Notes: generated by a model from the letters alone, not told the origin. Counted from the first letter of the stretch, positions 8,550 to 18,061 are shown. The stretch is 64,000 nucleotides of DNA from Chthoniobacterales bacterium (GCA_013821455.1 JACDGS010000015.1:19592-83591), one strand, 5' to 3'. A program made the numbers and translations.

Positions 8550-11414
8550 TCAACGCGCGGCGTCCAGGACAGTCCTCGGCTCGGGCGCGGCGAGAATTTT
8601 CTGGAAACGCGGGTTGCTCCGCAGTGAGTCCCATTCCCAGCGCAGGCGCAGGTCGGCCCGGGTGATGTTTTCGGGAAAGTCAGGAAACTCAACCGGGCCA
8701 GGAGTGGTGAGGAGCCGTTCGATGAGCGCCAGGGCCTGCTCCTGTTCGCCGGTGAGCGCATAGACAAGGGCCAGGGTACCGGCGCAGCCAGCGCCATGAA
8801 ATGCGTTCTGGCTTTCGGGCTCCAACTCAACCGCGCGACGCGCTTCCTGGAGAGCTTCCTCCTTTCGCTTTATAAGGGCATAGAGTAATCCGAGTCGAGC
8901 GTGCGGCGCGTCATCGTTAGGGTCCTTGCGTTGCCACTCTTTGAGAGCTGGTAGGGCCGCGGCAAAGTAACGCTGAGCTGATTGAGCGTCGCCGTGGGCC
9001 AGAGCGGTGCGAGCCTGAAAAAAGGTTTTCGGTGCTTCACCATTCTTACGAAAATTGTCCAAGGGATAATCGCGTAAAACCTTTTCCGCGCTCGCGTAAT
9101 CGCGCTCTAGCATGGCCAGGTCCCAGGATGCCAGGGCCAGGTCTCCATCAGGAGGAGAGCGAGCCGGAACGCTTTGTAGGATTTTTCTACCGGCGGCAGG
9201 ATTGCCGTTCCGAAACACTTCCAGGTAGGCAAGGCCAGTTTTGGCATATGTATCATCCGGTGTTATCTCCAGTGCGCGGGTAAAACCCTTAACTGCGGCG
9301 GGCCAGTCGCGCACAAAGACGTGATTTTCGGCGGCACTATCAATAACATAAGTGTTGCGAGGATCGAGGGCCAGGGCGCGGTCGAAGCTAGCTACTGAGT
9401 CGCGCCAGCGTCCCTGCCGCCGGTAGATGCCAGCCATATAAACATAGGTCACCGCGTTATTAGGAGAGCTAGCAACCGAAAGCTTAAATTCCTTTAGCGC
9501 CGCATCGTACTTCTTCTCTCCCCAAAAGAGGCAAAGACCCATCGCCATATGTGCTTCCCCCAAAGTAGGCGCGAGGCGCAAAGCTTCTTCCGCCTGGGCG
9601 CGCGCTTTTGCCTTGCGCGCCTGGTCCTCGTCTTGCGTGGCGACCCAACTGTTGACCAGAGAAGCCTCCGCATGAGCCAGGGCAAAGTTGGGATCAAGCG
9701 CCGTGGCCTGCATGAGAAGCTGCTCCACTGCTATCTCATCTGCCAAGCTATCGCGCGTCGCTTCCTTCCCGACTGCTTTCAGGTAAAGCACATAGGCTTC
9801 TGAGTTAGTGGTAGGCTCTACTTCCAGACGCGCCTTTTCTTCTGGCGCCAGCCTGGCGTCCAGAGTCGCCGCAATCTGGGTCGCTAACTCACCTTGCAAG
9901 CCAATCGAATCGGCCACGATGCGATCGTAATGCTCGGCCCATAGGTGTCGATCGTTACGGGCGTCGATCAACTGGACGTTAATAAGCACACGGTTACCCT
10001 CGCGGCGCACGCTGCCTTGCAGAATATTTGCGACGCCCAGGGATTTCCCAATCTCGCGCACATCGCGGCCATCAGGCTTTTGATAGGCCGCGACGCTGGT
10101 GCGGCTGATGACTTTCAAGTCGTGAATCTGCGCGAGACTGGTGAGTAAGTCGTCCTGGATGCCGGCGGCGAACTCCGCATTCTCCTTGTTACTAACAAGA
10201 GCTTGGAAAGGCAGGACGGCGATACTCTTACTAGAGAGTGGTAAGTCTGGTGACTTAGCGATAGGACTACGCAATAACCAGAGGATGATCGTAGTCAGGA
10301 TAAGACAGGCAGTGACCGCGCTGGAGAGAATCGGGTTGCGCCGCGCCCAGCGCCAGAGACGTGCTGGCGGCAGGATAGGACGCGTATGGATCGGGCGACC
10401 TTCCAGCCAACACTCCAGGTCTTCGGCCAGTGCTCCCGCAGATTGGTAGCGCGCTCCTGGCTCTCGCTCCAGGGCACGCACCACGATCGTCTCCAGGTCG
10501 CGATCGAGCGAGGGCGCGAGCGTACGCAGATGCGGCGCGGGAGTTATCGAAGCCTGATGGATAACGCTAAGAACATTCGTCCCGGTGAAGGGCGGCCGCC
10601 CAGTCAATAAGTGAAATAGAATTGCGCCAAGGCTATAAGTATCCGCAGCGGGAGTAAGCTCCGCCGTAGCGGCTGCCGCTTGCTCCGGCGCGATATAACC
10701 CGGAGTACCAAAGGTAGTCAGGCTTTGCGTGAGATCACTTTCTTCGGTGAGCCATTTCGCGAGGCCGAAGTCACTGACCATCGGTTCGCCATGACTATCG
10801 AGCAGGATATTTCCCGGTTGCAGGTCGCGATGGAGGATGCCTGCGTGATGCGCATAGTCGATGGCGCGCGCGACCTTGGCCAGCAAGCGCGCACATTCGT
10901 TAGGCTTGTTGCGCAGCCTGGGGAGCGCGGCGCGCAAGCTTCCGCCCGTCGCGTATTTCATGCTAAAGAAGGGCAGGCCATCCTCGCTCTCACTCACTTC
11001 GTAAATAGGAAGGATGTTAGGATGATCGAGGCCCGCGGCGGCTTCCGCTTCGCGCCGGAAACGCGCCAGAGTCTCATGAGAGTCAGTCTGGTAAGCCAGC
11101 ACGCGCTTTAGCGCCACGATGCGGCGGGAATGTCGCTGCCGCGCACGGTAGATAACACCCATGCCGCCACGGCCTATCTCTTCCAGGATCTCATAATTCC
11201 CCAGGTGCCATTCCTTATCCGGGACGTCGGCTTCCGTCAGGACACTTTCGAATAACTCGGCGGACGCTTCGCCTTCTGCTTCCATCGCTTCCCGGAGAAG
11301 ACAACTCGCACAAATCCCTTGGCCTACCTGGGTGGTAAGTCCACACCGCTCACACTTAGTGACACGCTCGGTCATTCCGGTAAACGAAGCGGAAAGGCCG
11401 GTTAACTCACTCAT
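8550..11414 (-). CDS. Membrane Ser/Thr protein kinase with TolB-like and TPR domains
   Basis: 954 residues. A zinc ribbon (Cys 21, 24, 35, 38) is followed by a PknB-type kinase domain (about 74-345) with GRGGMG, the catalytic Lys in IVALKRVL (103), HRDLQPGN (195-202) and DFGLAKW. The usual Lys of HRDLKPxN is Gln here. One transmembrane segment (about 360-382) is followed by a TolB/FlgO-like domain (SIAVLPF through RHLWAEHYD) and about ten TPR units. Kinases of this plan sense and signal at the membrane, with the TPR part outside the cytoplasm. The ATG at 11414 shares one base with the stop of the ECF sigma gene (TGATG), so the two are translationally coupled and the sigma factor is the likely output. 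Confidence 0.88.
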   Translation of the reverse strand: MSELTGLSASFTGMTERVTKCERCGLTTQVGQGICASCLLREAMEAEGEASAELFESVLTEADVPDKEWHLGNYEILEEIGRGGMGVIYRARQRHSRRIVALKRVLAYQTDSHETLARFRREAEAAAGLDHPNILPIYEVSESEDGLPFFSMKYATGGSLRAALPRLRNKPNECARLLAKVARAIDYAHHAGILHRDLQPGNILLDSHGEPMVSDFGLAKWLTEESDLTQSLTTFGTPGYIAPEQAAAATAELTPAADTYSLGAILFHLLTGRPPFTGTNVLSVIHQASITPAPHLRTLAPSLDRDLETIVVRALEREPGARYQSAGALAEDLECWLEGRPIHTRPILPPARLWRWARRNPILSSAVTACLILTTIILWLLRSPIAKSPDLPLSSKSIAVLPFQALVSNKENAEFAAGIQDDLLTSLAQIHDLKVISRTSVAAYQKPDGRDVREIGKSLGVANILQGSVRREGNRVLINVQLIDARNDRHLWAEHYDRIVADSIGLQGELATQIAATLDARLAPEEKARLEVEPTTNSEAYVLYLKAVGKEATRDSLADEIAVEQLLMQATALDPNFALAHAEASLVNSWVATQDEDQARKAKARAQAEEALRLAPTLGEAHMAMGLCLFWGEKKYDAALKEFKLSVASSPNNAVTYVYMAGIYRRQGRWRDSVASFDRALALDPRNTYVIDSAAENHVFVRDWPAAVKGFTRALEITPDDTYAKTGLAYLEVFRNGNPAAGRKILQSVPARSPPDGDLALASWDLAMLERDYASAEKVLRDYPLDNFRKNGEAPKTFFQARTALAHGDAQSAQRYFAAALPALKEWQRKDPNDDAPHARLGLLYALIKRKEEALQEARRAVELEPESQNAFHGAGCAGTLALVYALTGEQEQALALIERLLTTPGPVEFPDFPENITRADLRLRWEWDSLRSNPRFQKILAAPEPRTVLDAAR

Positions 11415-12172
11415 CAAGTGCCAGCGGCAAGCGCGGTGAAGAGATAGCGCATTTCGTCATCTACATCCGCGGGATTAGCGACTGTCTGCGCGACCTCGTT
11501 GCGTAAGAGCCAACGGTAACGCCGCCGCAGATTGTGCAGTTGCTTTTTCACCATCGTCTCTGCGATATCCAAGCGCGCCGCCAGGCTGGCATAAGAGGTC
11601 TCGCCGCGCTCGGCGGTGAGATAAGTGCTAAGTGTCTCGAAAAGCCGGCGGCGTCCTTTGGCTTCGCATTCCTCGCGCAGGCGTTGCAGCGCTTTCTCTA
11701 CTACGGTCGCGGCCCAGCGTAAGTCGAAGAGTGCCTCCGGTGGTAAAGAGTCCAACGTTTGCGCGGAGATAGATAGCTGCGAGGGAGCTTCCTTCATCCA
11801 ATCGTCCCAGGAGATGAAAGTAAGATCGCCTCCGCGCTTATGTGTCTTGGCCTTCTCCGCAGCATGACTTAGAAAATTCTGGAGTGACTTAAGGAGAAAC
11901 GAACGAAAGCGACCGCGACTTTCATCCGCCTGCCGGAGCCAGTTACTCTCCAGGATCATAAGGAAAAAATCCTGCGTCAGATCCTGCGCATCCTCGGGCG
12001 AATAACCGCGGCGGCAGACGAAAGAAAAGATCGGCCGCCAATAACTGCGACATAACTCGCTTAGCGCCTGCCGGGCAGCTTGTTCGCCGCTCCCGAAGCC
12101 GGCTCCAGTCACAATGAGGCTCCAGCGCGTTGTGGCGAAGACGCCCGGCTCGGTTGCATCCTCTGTCTGCAT
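11414..12172 (-). CDS. ECF RNA polymerase sigma factor partnered with the kinase
   Basis: About 252 residues from the ATG at 12172; an alternative GTG at 12235 would add 21 residues, and neither start has a well-placed ribosome site. The hallmark is FATTRWSLIV near the N-terminus, then region 2 (SPEDAQDLTQDFFLMIL) and a region 4 helix-turn-helix (TSYASLAARLDIAETMVKKQLHNLRRRYRWLL). This class of ECF sigma factor is encoded next to Ser/Thr kinases in Planctomycetes and Verrucomicrobia and lacks a classic anti-sigma factor; kinase phosphorylation is thought to control it. The stop codon overlaps the kinase start by one base. Confidence 0.85.
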   Translation of the reverse strand: MQTEDATEPGVFATTRWSLIVTGAGFGSGEQAARQALSELCRSYWRPIFSFVCRRGYSPEDAQDLTQDFFLMILESNWLRQADESRGRFRSFLLKSLQNFLSHAAEKAKTHKRGGDLTFISWDDWMKEAPSQLSISAQTLDSLPPEALFDLRWAATVVEKALQRLREECEAKGRRRLFETLSTYLTAERGETSYASLAARLDIAETMVKKQLHNLRRRYRWLLRNEVAQTVANPADVDDEMRYLFTALAAGT

Positions 12173-12383
12173 CCTTGGATTCACGCTGCCTACAGGGTGG
12201 TTCCATTTTTCTTTTGGGACAAGCGCAAAAACCACATCGCGACCGTCCGTCAGGCTCGTGGCAAAAATAGTTGGGAACTTCGACTTCTCGTTCCGTTAGT
12301 ACTCAGTGGCAAAGAGCCATCCAACAACACAACCAAAACCAGCGGAGCACCCTCACTCCCATAAAAGAAGGAACCTAACAACT

Positions 12384-12914
12384 ATGACTACACTGAGAGT
12401 AACACCAACTCGCCGCCACTCCGTGCGGCGCGCCGCACTTATCGCAACGATGACTATCATCGCCGGTAGCGTGCTAACTATCACCTCAGCCAAGGCGACC
12501 GATCCTGTCGGCGTCACGACCACAATCCTGACCGGGCCTGATAGCCTGCCAGGTTTCACCATCCACCTTAAAACAGACAACTGGAAGATTCGGATGGAAG
12601 CCAACTCCGCGACCGACGTCTATGTCGTGGATAACGTCTTCGCGGCGAACGCCAACACCGGATGGCACTCGCACCCTGGCCCAAGCATAATTACCGTCCT
12701 TTCGGGGACGATCACATCCTATGAAGGCGACGACCCGATGTGCACTCCGCACTTTCATCCCGCGGGGACGGCCTTCGTCGATCAAGGCGGGACTCATGTG
12801 CATCTGTTGCGCAATGAAGGAACCGACACCGCGGAGACGATCGCGACCCAACTCATCCCCGCCGGGGCCGACCGAAGACTCGACGAGCCCGATCCCGGCT
12901 TTTGTCCCTTCTAA
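12384..12914 (+). CDS. Secreted cupin-domain protein
   Basis: 176 residues from the ATG at 12384, with an AGAAGGA ribosome site about 11 bases upstream. An N-terminal signal peptide (AALIATMTIIAGSVLTITSAKA) is followed by a single cupin barrel. Metal-ligand candidates are WHSHPGP in motif 1, CTPHFHPAG in the middle and GGTHVHLLRNEG in motif 2. It is divergently oriented from the ECF sigma/kinase operon and could be one of its targets, but that is only suggested by position. Cupins of this simple type bind a metal and may be enzymes or sensors; the substrate is unknown. Confidence 0.75.
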   Translation: MTTLRVTPTRRHSVRRAALIATMTIIAGSVLTITSAKATDPVGVTTTILTGPDSLPGFTIHLKTDNWKIRMEANSATDVYVVDNVFAANANTGWHSHPGPSIITVLSGTITSYEGDDPMCTPHFHPAGTAFVDQGGTHVHLLRNEGTDTAETIATQLIPAGADRRLDEPDPGFCPF

Positions 12915-13130
12915 GAACTAGTGAGTTAGCGACCTTCTCCTTTACCGGCAAACCAGCGATGGGAAGCCGGTAGGGAGTTGGTAGCTTACCAAGCAGCAGG
13001 GACACTCCCCGGAGTAGGAATAAAGGTAAGTGATTTTCATGGGCTTTAAACAATTCGGAACTTCGGTTTTCTATGCCATTAGTACTTTGTGCCAAAAAAC
13101 CAAAGCAACACACTGAAGGGGAAAAACCTT

Positions 13131-14816
13131 ATGAACACTTCTAACTCCAAACCACAGTCGAAGCAGTTACCAACCAGCTTCCTTACTTCACCCTCTGGGC
13201 GACGAGTTTGGCTCTTATTTATTTGCGTCCTGGCCGGGCTCGCGCTCGTGCCCGTGACCTGGGCGCAGACCTGCGAAGATGGTTGCTTTTTCAGCAACAC
13301 CTACCAGGGCCAGGACGCGTTGCTCAACTTCGGTTCCGGAGGTAATGACACCGCCTTCGGCGCTGATGCGCTCACCAATAACACGGGCGTTGATAACACC
13401 GCGATCGGGACATATGCCATGCTGGTGAACACCACTGGCATCGATGACACAGCCATAGGTTCTCAAGCGCTCTATAACAACACCACTGGCATCTACAACG
13501 TGGCCAATGGTTTTGACGCGCTCCTTTCCAATACCACAGGCTCCTTCAATACCGCCGTCGGGGCAGGGGGGCTTCAGAGCAACACCACCGGTGTCTCCAA
13601 CACGGCCACGGGGTTTAACGCGCTCGTTAGCAACACCACTGGCGCCTACAACACGGCCAACGGTCTTTCCGCGCTCCTTTCCAATACCACGGGTAACTAC
13701 AACACCGCCACGGGACTTGATGCGCTCGAAAACAACACCACTGCCGCTTTCAATACAGCCACAGGAGTTGAAGCGCTCCAAAACAACACTACTGGCTCCC
13801 TCAACACAGCCAACGGCTATTTAGCGCTCGCAAATAACGTGACGGGCAACTCCAATGCGGCCATGGGAGTTGAAGCGCTCGAAAACAACACCACTGGCTC
13901 CTTCAACACCGCGACGGGGGTTGATGCGCTCGAAGACAACACGCTAGGCAACAACAATACGGCCGAGGGCTATTTTGCGCTCTCCCATAACACCACCGGC
14001 AACAGCAACCTGGCCGCGGGGGTAAACGCGCTTTTATCCAATACCACGGGAAGTCAAAACACGGCCGGGGGACAAGGAGCGCTCTACAAGAACACGAGCG
14101 CGGGCAATAACACGGCCTATGGGTTTCAAGCCCTGAATCAAAACACGACCGGAGCGAGTAACACCGCTTGCGGCGAGCAGGCCTTACTCAATAACAGCAC
14201 CGGAAAGAGCAACATCGCCTTGGGCGAACTCGCCGGCAGCGGCCTGACGAGTGGGAGCAACAACATCGACCTTGGTGCCATCGGCGGGGCGGGGGAAAGC
14301 AATACCATGCGCCTGGGGAAACTGGGGGTGCAAACTGCGACCTACATTATCGGCATCCGCGGGGCGACGGTGGCGGGTGGAGTGGGGGTGGTAGTGGATA
14401 ACAACGGGCACATGGGCACGATCACTTCCTCGGCGCGCTACAAGGACCACATCCAGCCGATGAATAAGGCGAGTGAAGCATTGCTTAACCTTAAACCGGT
14501 GACATTCCGTTATAAGAAAGAGTTAGACTCGTTAGGTATTCCGCAGTTTGGCTTGGTGGCGGAAGAGGTGGCAAAAGTCGATCCCGATCTGGTCGCGCGC
14601 GACGACGAAGGCAAACCTTACACCGTGCGCTACGAAGCGGTGAACGCGATGTTGCTCAATGAGTTCCTCAAGGAACACAAAAAAGTTCAGGATTTAGAAG
14701 CGGCCGTAACAAGGCTGGAAAGGCTGGCGGAAAAGCAGGCGGCGCAATTAGAGAAGGTGAGTGAACGGCTGGAGACGACGTCTTCATCGCCGCGGCTGGT
14801 CTGGACTAACAAATAA
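13131..14816 (+). CDS. Fibre protein with beta-helical repeats and S74 chaperone domain
   Basis: 561 residues, intact, and the best copy of the three paralogues here. The ATG at 13131 follows a GAAGGGG ribosome site. A signal peptide ends VPVTWAQ. From about residue 50 to 420 there are some sixteen near-identical units of about 23 residues built on NTTGxxNTAxGxxAL, which predict a left-handed or trimeric beta-helix like the heads of YadA-type adhesins and phage fibres. The S74 domain follows (SSARYKDHIQPM with Ser and Lys; RYKKELDSLGIPQFGLVAEE), then a C-terminal coiled coil (LEAAVTRLERLAEKQAAQLEKV). It is likely exported and assembled as a trimer; whether it serves adhesion or a contractile particle cannot be told. 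Confidence 0.85.
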   Translation: MNTSNSKPQSKQLPTSFLTSPSGRRVWLLFICVLAGLALVPVTWAQTCEDGCFFSNTYQGQDALLNFGSGGNDTAFGADALTNNTGVDNTAIGTYAMLVNTTGIDDTAIGSQALYNNTTGIYNVANGFDALLSNTTGSFNTAVGAGGLQSNTTGVSNTATGFNALVSNTTGAYNTANGLSALLSNTTGNYNTATGLDALENNTTAAFNTATGVEALQNNTTGSLNTANGYLALANNVTGNSNAAMGVEALENNTTGSFNTATGVDALEDNTLGNNNTAEGYFALSHNTTGNSNLAAGVNALLSNTTGSQNTAGGQGALYKNTSAGNNTAYGFQALNQNTTGASNTACGEQALLNNSTGKSNIALGELAGSGLTSGSNNIDLGAIGGAGESNTMRLGKLGVQTATYIIGIRGATVAGGVGVVVDNNGHMGTITSSARYKDHIQPMNKASEALLNLKPVTFRYKKELDSLGIPQFGLVAEEVAKVDPDLVARDDEGKPYTVRYEAVNAMLLNEFLKEHKKVQDLEAAVTRLERLAEKQAAQLEKVSERLETTSSSPRLVWTNK

Positions 14817-14880
14817 AGGACTGGGTTTGGCTTGACACGGCGCCAGGCTGCCCTTCATCCTGCGTTTCACAAGGAGACAC

Positions 14881-16083
14881 ATGATGAAAAAGGTAAGCAC
14901 CCGAATTAGCTTTTGTGGTTTGTTAGTTGTGGCCGGTCTTTCGCTGGCTCCAAGGATCTTAGCAGTGACTCCGCCACCAGGCGGTGGTTACCCGGGCGAG
15001 AACACCGCCCTGGGCGATGACGCCCTCTTTAGTCTCCAGCCGAACGCTCACGATAACGTCGCGCTCGGAATCGACGCGTTATACCACGATACTAGTGGAA
15101 CGAGTAATACCGCCGCGGGCGCCTTCGCCCTTTTCTCCAACACCACTGGCGCTGCGAATACCGCGGTTGGCTCTCAGGCGCTCTATAACAATACGAACGG
15201 CTATGCCAATACGGCCGTTGGCCTCTCCGCTCTCGCTAGCGCCACAACGGCCACCGGGAATACGGCGGTAGGTAATGTCGCGCTCACCTCCACCACTGGC
15301 TCCTCAAACACGGCGGTTGGCCACGCCGCGCTGACCCTTGACTCAACCGGTATCGATAACTGCGCCTTCGGATACGAGGCCCTCCTCGAAAATAGCACAG
15401 GGTCTTCCAATATTGCTCTCGGGAAAGACGCCCTTAATCTCTGCACGACCGGTTCCAACAACATCGCGATCGGAGTCCTGGCCGCGAGCAAGGTTATCGC
15501 GGGTAACTACGACATTGTCATCGGAACGGTTGGCGGCGGCCCGAAAGAATCAAACACGATTCGCATTGGCACGCCTGGCATTCAGAACCATGCCTACATC
15601 GCCGGCATCTACGGCGGCACTGTGTCGGGAGTGAGTGTGATGGTGGATAGCAGCGGCCGGCTCGGCACCGCCACTTCCTCCGCGCGGTTTAAGGAGACGA
15701 TCAAGCCCATGGATAAAGTGAGCGAAGCCTTGCTCAAGCTGTAGCCGGTGACTTTCCGGTATAAGAAAGGGTTAGACTCGTTAGGCACACCGCAGTTCGG
15801 CCTGGTCGCAGAAGAAGTAGAGAAAGTCGATCCCGACCTGGTGGCGCGGGATGAGTCAGGCAAGCCGTACACCGTTCGCTACGAAGCGGTGAATGCGATG
15901 TTACTCAATGAATTTCTCAAGGAGCACAAGGCGGTCGCTTCCCTCAAGACTACCGTTGCCGCACAGCAGAAAGAAATCGCTGAGTTACTCGCCGGTTTGA
16001 AAGAACAGCGCAAGGAAATCCAAAAGGTGAATGCGAAACTGGAAGCCTCACGACCCGCTTCGCGTGTGGCCGATAACGAGTAA
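14881..16083 (+). pseudogene. Third S74 fibre paralogue, interrupted by an amber codon
   Basis: It starts at 14881 (ATGATG; CAAGGAG ribosome site) with a signal peptide and VTPPPGGGYPGENTALGDDAL, almost the mature start of the first paralogue. Repeats are fewer and more diverged than in the middle copy. The frame stops at a TAG at 15742-15744, exactly where the other two copies have a CAG glutamine (LKLQPVTFRYKK), and the same frame then continues to 16083 with RYKKGLDSLGTPQFGLVAEE and a coiled coil. The amber codon cuts the S74 domain after its Ser-Lys motif (SSARFKETIKPM). The break is a substitution rather than an indel, so it is not a homopolymer sequencing error. Readthrough is possible but has no support. 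Confidence 0.8.
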
Positions 16084-16096
16084 ACCCGGCCCCCCG

Positions 16097-16170
16097 TGCG
16101 CCCGGCGCGGCTCGAACGCGCAACCTACAGCTTCGGAGGCTGTCACTCTATCCAGTTGAGCTACGGGCGC
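16097..16170 (-). tRNA. tRNA-Arg (anticodon CCG)
   Basis: On the minus strand the 74-base sequence folds as a cloverleaf: acceptor GCGCCCG pairs with CGGGCGC, the D arm is GCTC/GAGT, the anticodon stem ACAGC/GCTGT has loop CTCCGAA (anticodon CCG, reading CGG), and the T arm GCGCG/CGCGC has loop TTCGAGC. The discriminator base is A and no CCA is encoded. It lies between the broken fibre gene and rplS and is transcribed away from rplS. A tRNA gene at the border between an accessory block and housekeeping genes is a usual integration boundary, but no direct repeat of its 3' end was found. Confidence 0.9.
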
Positions 16171-16381
16171 AGTGGAGCCGGGATTATAACGGCCGCGCCT
16201 GAAAGCACAAACCGACGGAGGAGTACGGCTGCAGCTCCTTCCCGGTGGGAGGCATGGGTGTCTCTGCCCCGTCCCAGTCGAGACGATCGCTCCCCACAGG
16301 GAAGCGGCTACAGGTCTCTTTACAATCCGACGTTCTCGCGCTACTGATTCGGCCCCCTTTTTCCAGCCGGAGACCAGAATT

Positions 16382-16720
16382 ATGAATATCATCGACACCA
16401 TCGCCAAAGAGCAGCAGAAAACCGACGTGACCAAATTCAAAGTGGGCGACGGCGTGCGCGTCCACACGCGCGTGCGCGAAGGTGAGAAAGAGCGTATCCA
16501 GATTTTCGCCGGCATCTGCATCGGCCGCAAAGGGACCGGCTTGAACCAGTCGTTCACCGTCCGCCGCATCTCTTATGGTGAAGGGGTGGAGCGTGTGTTC
16601 CCGATCCACTCGCCGCGCATCGCGAAGGTGGAAGTGGAAAAAGTGGGCAAGGCACGCCGCTCGAAGCTGAATTACCTGCGTAATCGCAAGGGTAAGGAAG
16701 CGACTGCGGTGCGGGAGTAG
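16382..16720 (+). CDS. rplS: 50S ribosomal protein L19
   Basis: 112 residues, normal length. Characteristic segments are FKVGDGVRVHTRVREGEKER, QIFAGICIGRKGTGLNQSFTVRRISYGEGVERVFP, and the basic tail KARRSKLNYLRNRKGKEA. L19 sits at the 30S-50S interface. A GGAG ribosome site lies about 10 bases upstream. It is not followed by rpsP or trmD, its partners in many bacteria; instead an inverted-repeat element begins 11 bases after the stop, and rnhB follows. Confidence 0.97.
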   Translation: MNIIDTIAKEQQKTDVTKFKVGDGVRVHTRVREGEKERIQIFAGICIGRKGTGLNQSFTVRRISYGEGVERVFPIHSPRIAKVEVEKVGKARRSKLNYLRNRKGKEATAVRE

Positions 16721-16731
16721 CAGTTTTTCGT

Positions 16732-16827
16732 CCACAGATTTCGCAGATTCACGCAGATTTTTCGGATGAAACTGCGCTTCCGAAGTTCGGTTGCGAAATA
16801 ATCTGTGAAAATCTGTGAAATCTGTGG
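16732..16827. repeat. Short empty copy of the CCACAGATT inverted-repeat element
   Basis: A 96-base element. The left arm (16732-16765) is built on CCACAGATTTCGCAGATT and the right arm (about 16797-16827) is its near reverse complement ending CTGTGG; about 31 unrelated bases lie between them. The arms are themselves made of 8-9 base units (xCAGATTxA). Matching arms flank the GxxExxY gene (19520-19957) and form the copy at 60032-60116. It fills the gap from 11 bases after the rplS stop to 16 bases before the rnhB start, so it provides the leader of rnhB. Confidence 0.85.
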
Positions 16828-16843
16828 ATAAACTTCTCCGCAG

Positions 16844-17461
16844 ATGCGCTGCGGACTTCGTCACGAGAAAAAACTGCGGTCGTTAGGCATCGTCCGCATC
16901 GCCGGCATCGATGAAGCCGGCCGCGGTGCGCTCGCCGGGCCGGTCGTCGCGGCCGCCGCGGTTTTGCCGGAGCGTTTTCGGCACAAGAAGCTGAAGGATT
17001 CCAAACAGCTCTCGCCGGAATTACGCGAAGAAATTTTCGCCTACCTAACGACTCACTCCGAGATCGTCTGGGCCGTCGGCGTGGTCGATCATCTCGAGAT
17101 CGATCGCATCAACATCCTGCGCGCGTCCCATGCGGCGATGCGCGTGGCAGTCGCTGGCCTAACGATTTCACCAGAGCATGTGCTCATCGATGGCCTGCCG
17201 GTTTTTCCATTTCCGCTTCCGCAAACTGCGATCATCGATGGCGACTGTCTCAGCCTGAGCATCGCCGCCGCGAGCGTGATCGCGAAGGTCACGCGCGATC
17301 GTTTGATGCGGGAATTTTGCGCGCAATTTCCGCAGTATTGTTTCAGTCAGCACAAAGGTTACGGCACGCCGCAACACCTCGCGAAACTTCATGAGCACGG
17401 GCCTTGTCCGATTCATCGCCGATCATTCGAACCGGTGGCGCAGCCGCTTTTCGCGTTCTAG
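16844..17461 (+). CDS. rnhB: Ribonuclease HII
   Basis: 205 residues. It opens the catalytic core with IAGIDEAGRGALAGPVVAAA, whose Asp-Glu pair belongs to the DEDD active site, and continues DSKQLSPELREE, ILRASHAAM and the conserved VIAKVTRDRLM. It removes the RNA strand of RNA-DNA hybrids and single ribonucleotides misplaced in DNA. The ATG at 16844 lies 16 bases after the inverted-repeat element. The 3' end overlaps yraN by 71 bases. Three CGTTAGG words lie inside the gene. Confidence 0.95.
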   Translation: MRCGLRHEKKLRSLGIVRIAGIDEAGRGALAGPVVAAAAVLPERFRHKKLKDSKQLSPELREEIFAYLTTHSEIVWAVGVVDHLEIDRINILRASHAAMRVAVAGLTISPEHVLIDGLPVFPFPLPQTAIIDGDCLSLSIAAASVIAKVTRDRLMREFCAQFPQYCFSQHKGYGTPQHLAKLHEHGPCPIHRRSFEPVAQPLFAF

Positions 17462-17843
17462 TCCCGAGCATCTTCAGCTCGGCGCGCGGGGGGAAAAGCT
17501 GGCCGCACGCTATCTCCGGCGGCAGGGTTACAAGGTTCTCTACCGCAACTTCCGGGGAAAACATGGCGGCGAAATCGACCTCGTCTGCCGCGACGATGAC
17601 ACACTCGTTTTCGTCGAGGTAAAGACCCGCACGCGTGAAGATTTCGGTCGGCCGCTCGATGCCGTGAACCGGCAGAAGCAACGGCGGATCTCGTTAGGCG
17701 CGTTTGCCTGGCTGCGATTGTTAGGCAACCCCGATATTCTTTTTCGCTTCGACGTCGTGGAAGTCGTGATTGCCTTAAACGCCGAGCCGCGGATAGAGTT
17801 GGTCAAAGACGCCTTCCAGTTACCCGCGCCATATATCTACTAG
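17391..17843 (+). CDS. yraN: YraN family protein (UPF0102), predicted endonuclease fold
   Basis: 150 residues with LGARGEKLAARYLRRQGYKVL, NFRGKHGGEIDLVCRDDDTLVFVEVKTR (the PD-(D/E)xK-like GEIDL...VFVEVK core) and FDVVEV near the end. The family accompanies rnhB in many genomes, as here, where the two overlap by 71 bases in different frames. A role in DNA metabolism is assumed from the fold; biochemical proof is sparse. The ATG at 17391 is the only start that gives the complete family N-terminus, and about 25 residues before LGARGE may be dispensable. Confidence 0.88.
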   Translation: MSTGLVRFIADHSNRWRSRFSRSSPEHLQLGARGEKLAARYLRRQGYKVLYRNFRGKHGGEIDLVCRDDDTLVFVEVKTRTREDFGRPLDAVNRQKQRRISLGAFAWLRLLGNPDILFRFDVVEVVIALNAEPRIELVKDAFQLPAPYIY

Positions 17844-18061
17844 ACTTAGCAGGGGCTTTTGGCACGGGCCGGAACAGTTTGCCGCGATGTTAGGAAGCAG
17901 ATGACCGAGTCGCGCCGCCGGCACCTGACACCAACGCAGGTTAACTGTCATTCTCGCACACGCTCCCTAAGAGAGGCGCGGCGAACGCCCTTGTCAGACC
18001 GCTAAGTGTGTTGACACTGATACGTACGCTCAGCGAAGCGGCTACTGAGTTCGATCCAAAC

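Noticed and set aside
13340..14200. Regularly spaced DNA repeats suggestive of a CRISPR array
   Set aside because: The repeats are codons of the NTTGxxNTAxGxxAL units inside one long reading frame; there are no constant repeats with unique spacers and no cas genes.
16097..16170. tRNA-Arg as an integration site for the 1-16 kb block
   Set aside because: No integrase gene and no direct repeat of the tRNA 3' end were found in the window; the left border lies outside it.
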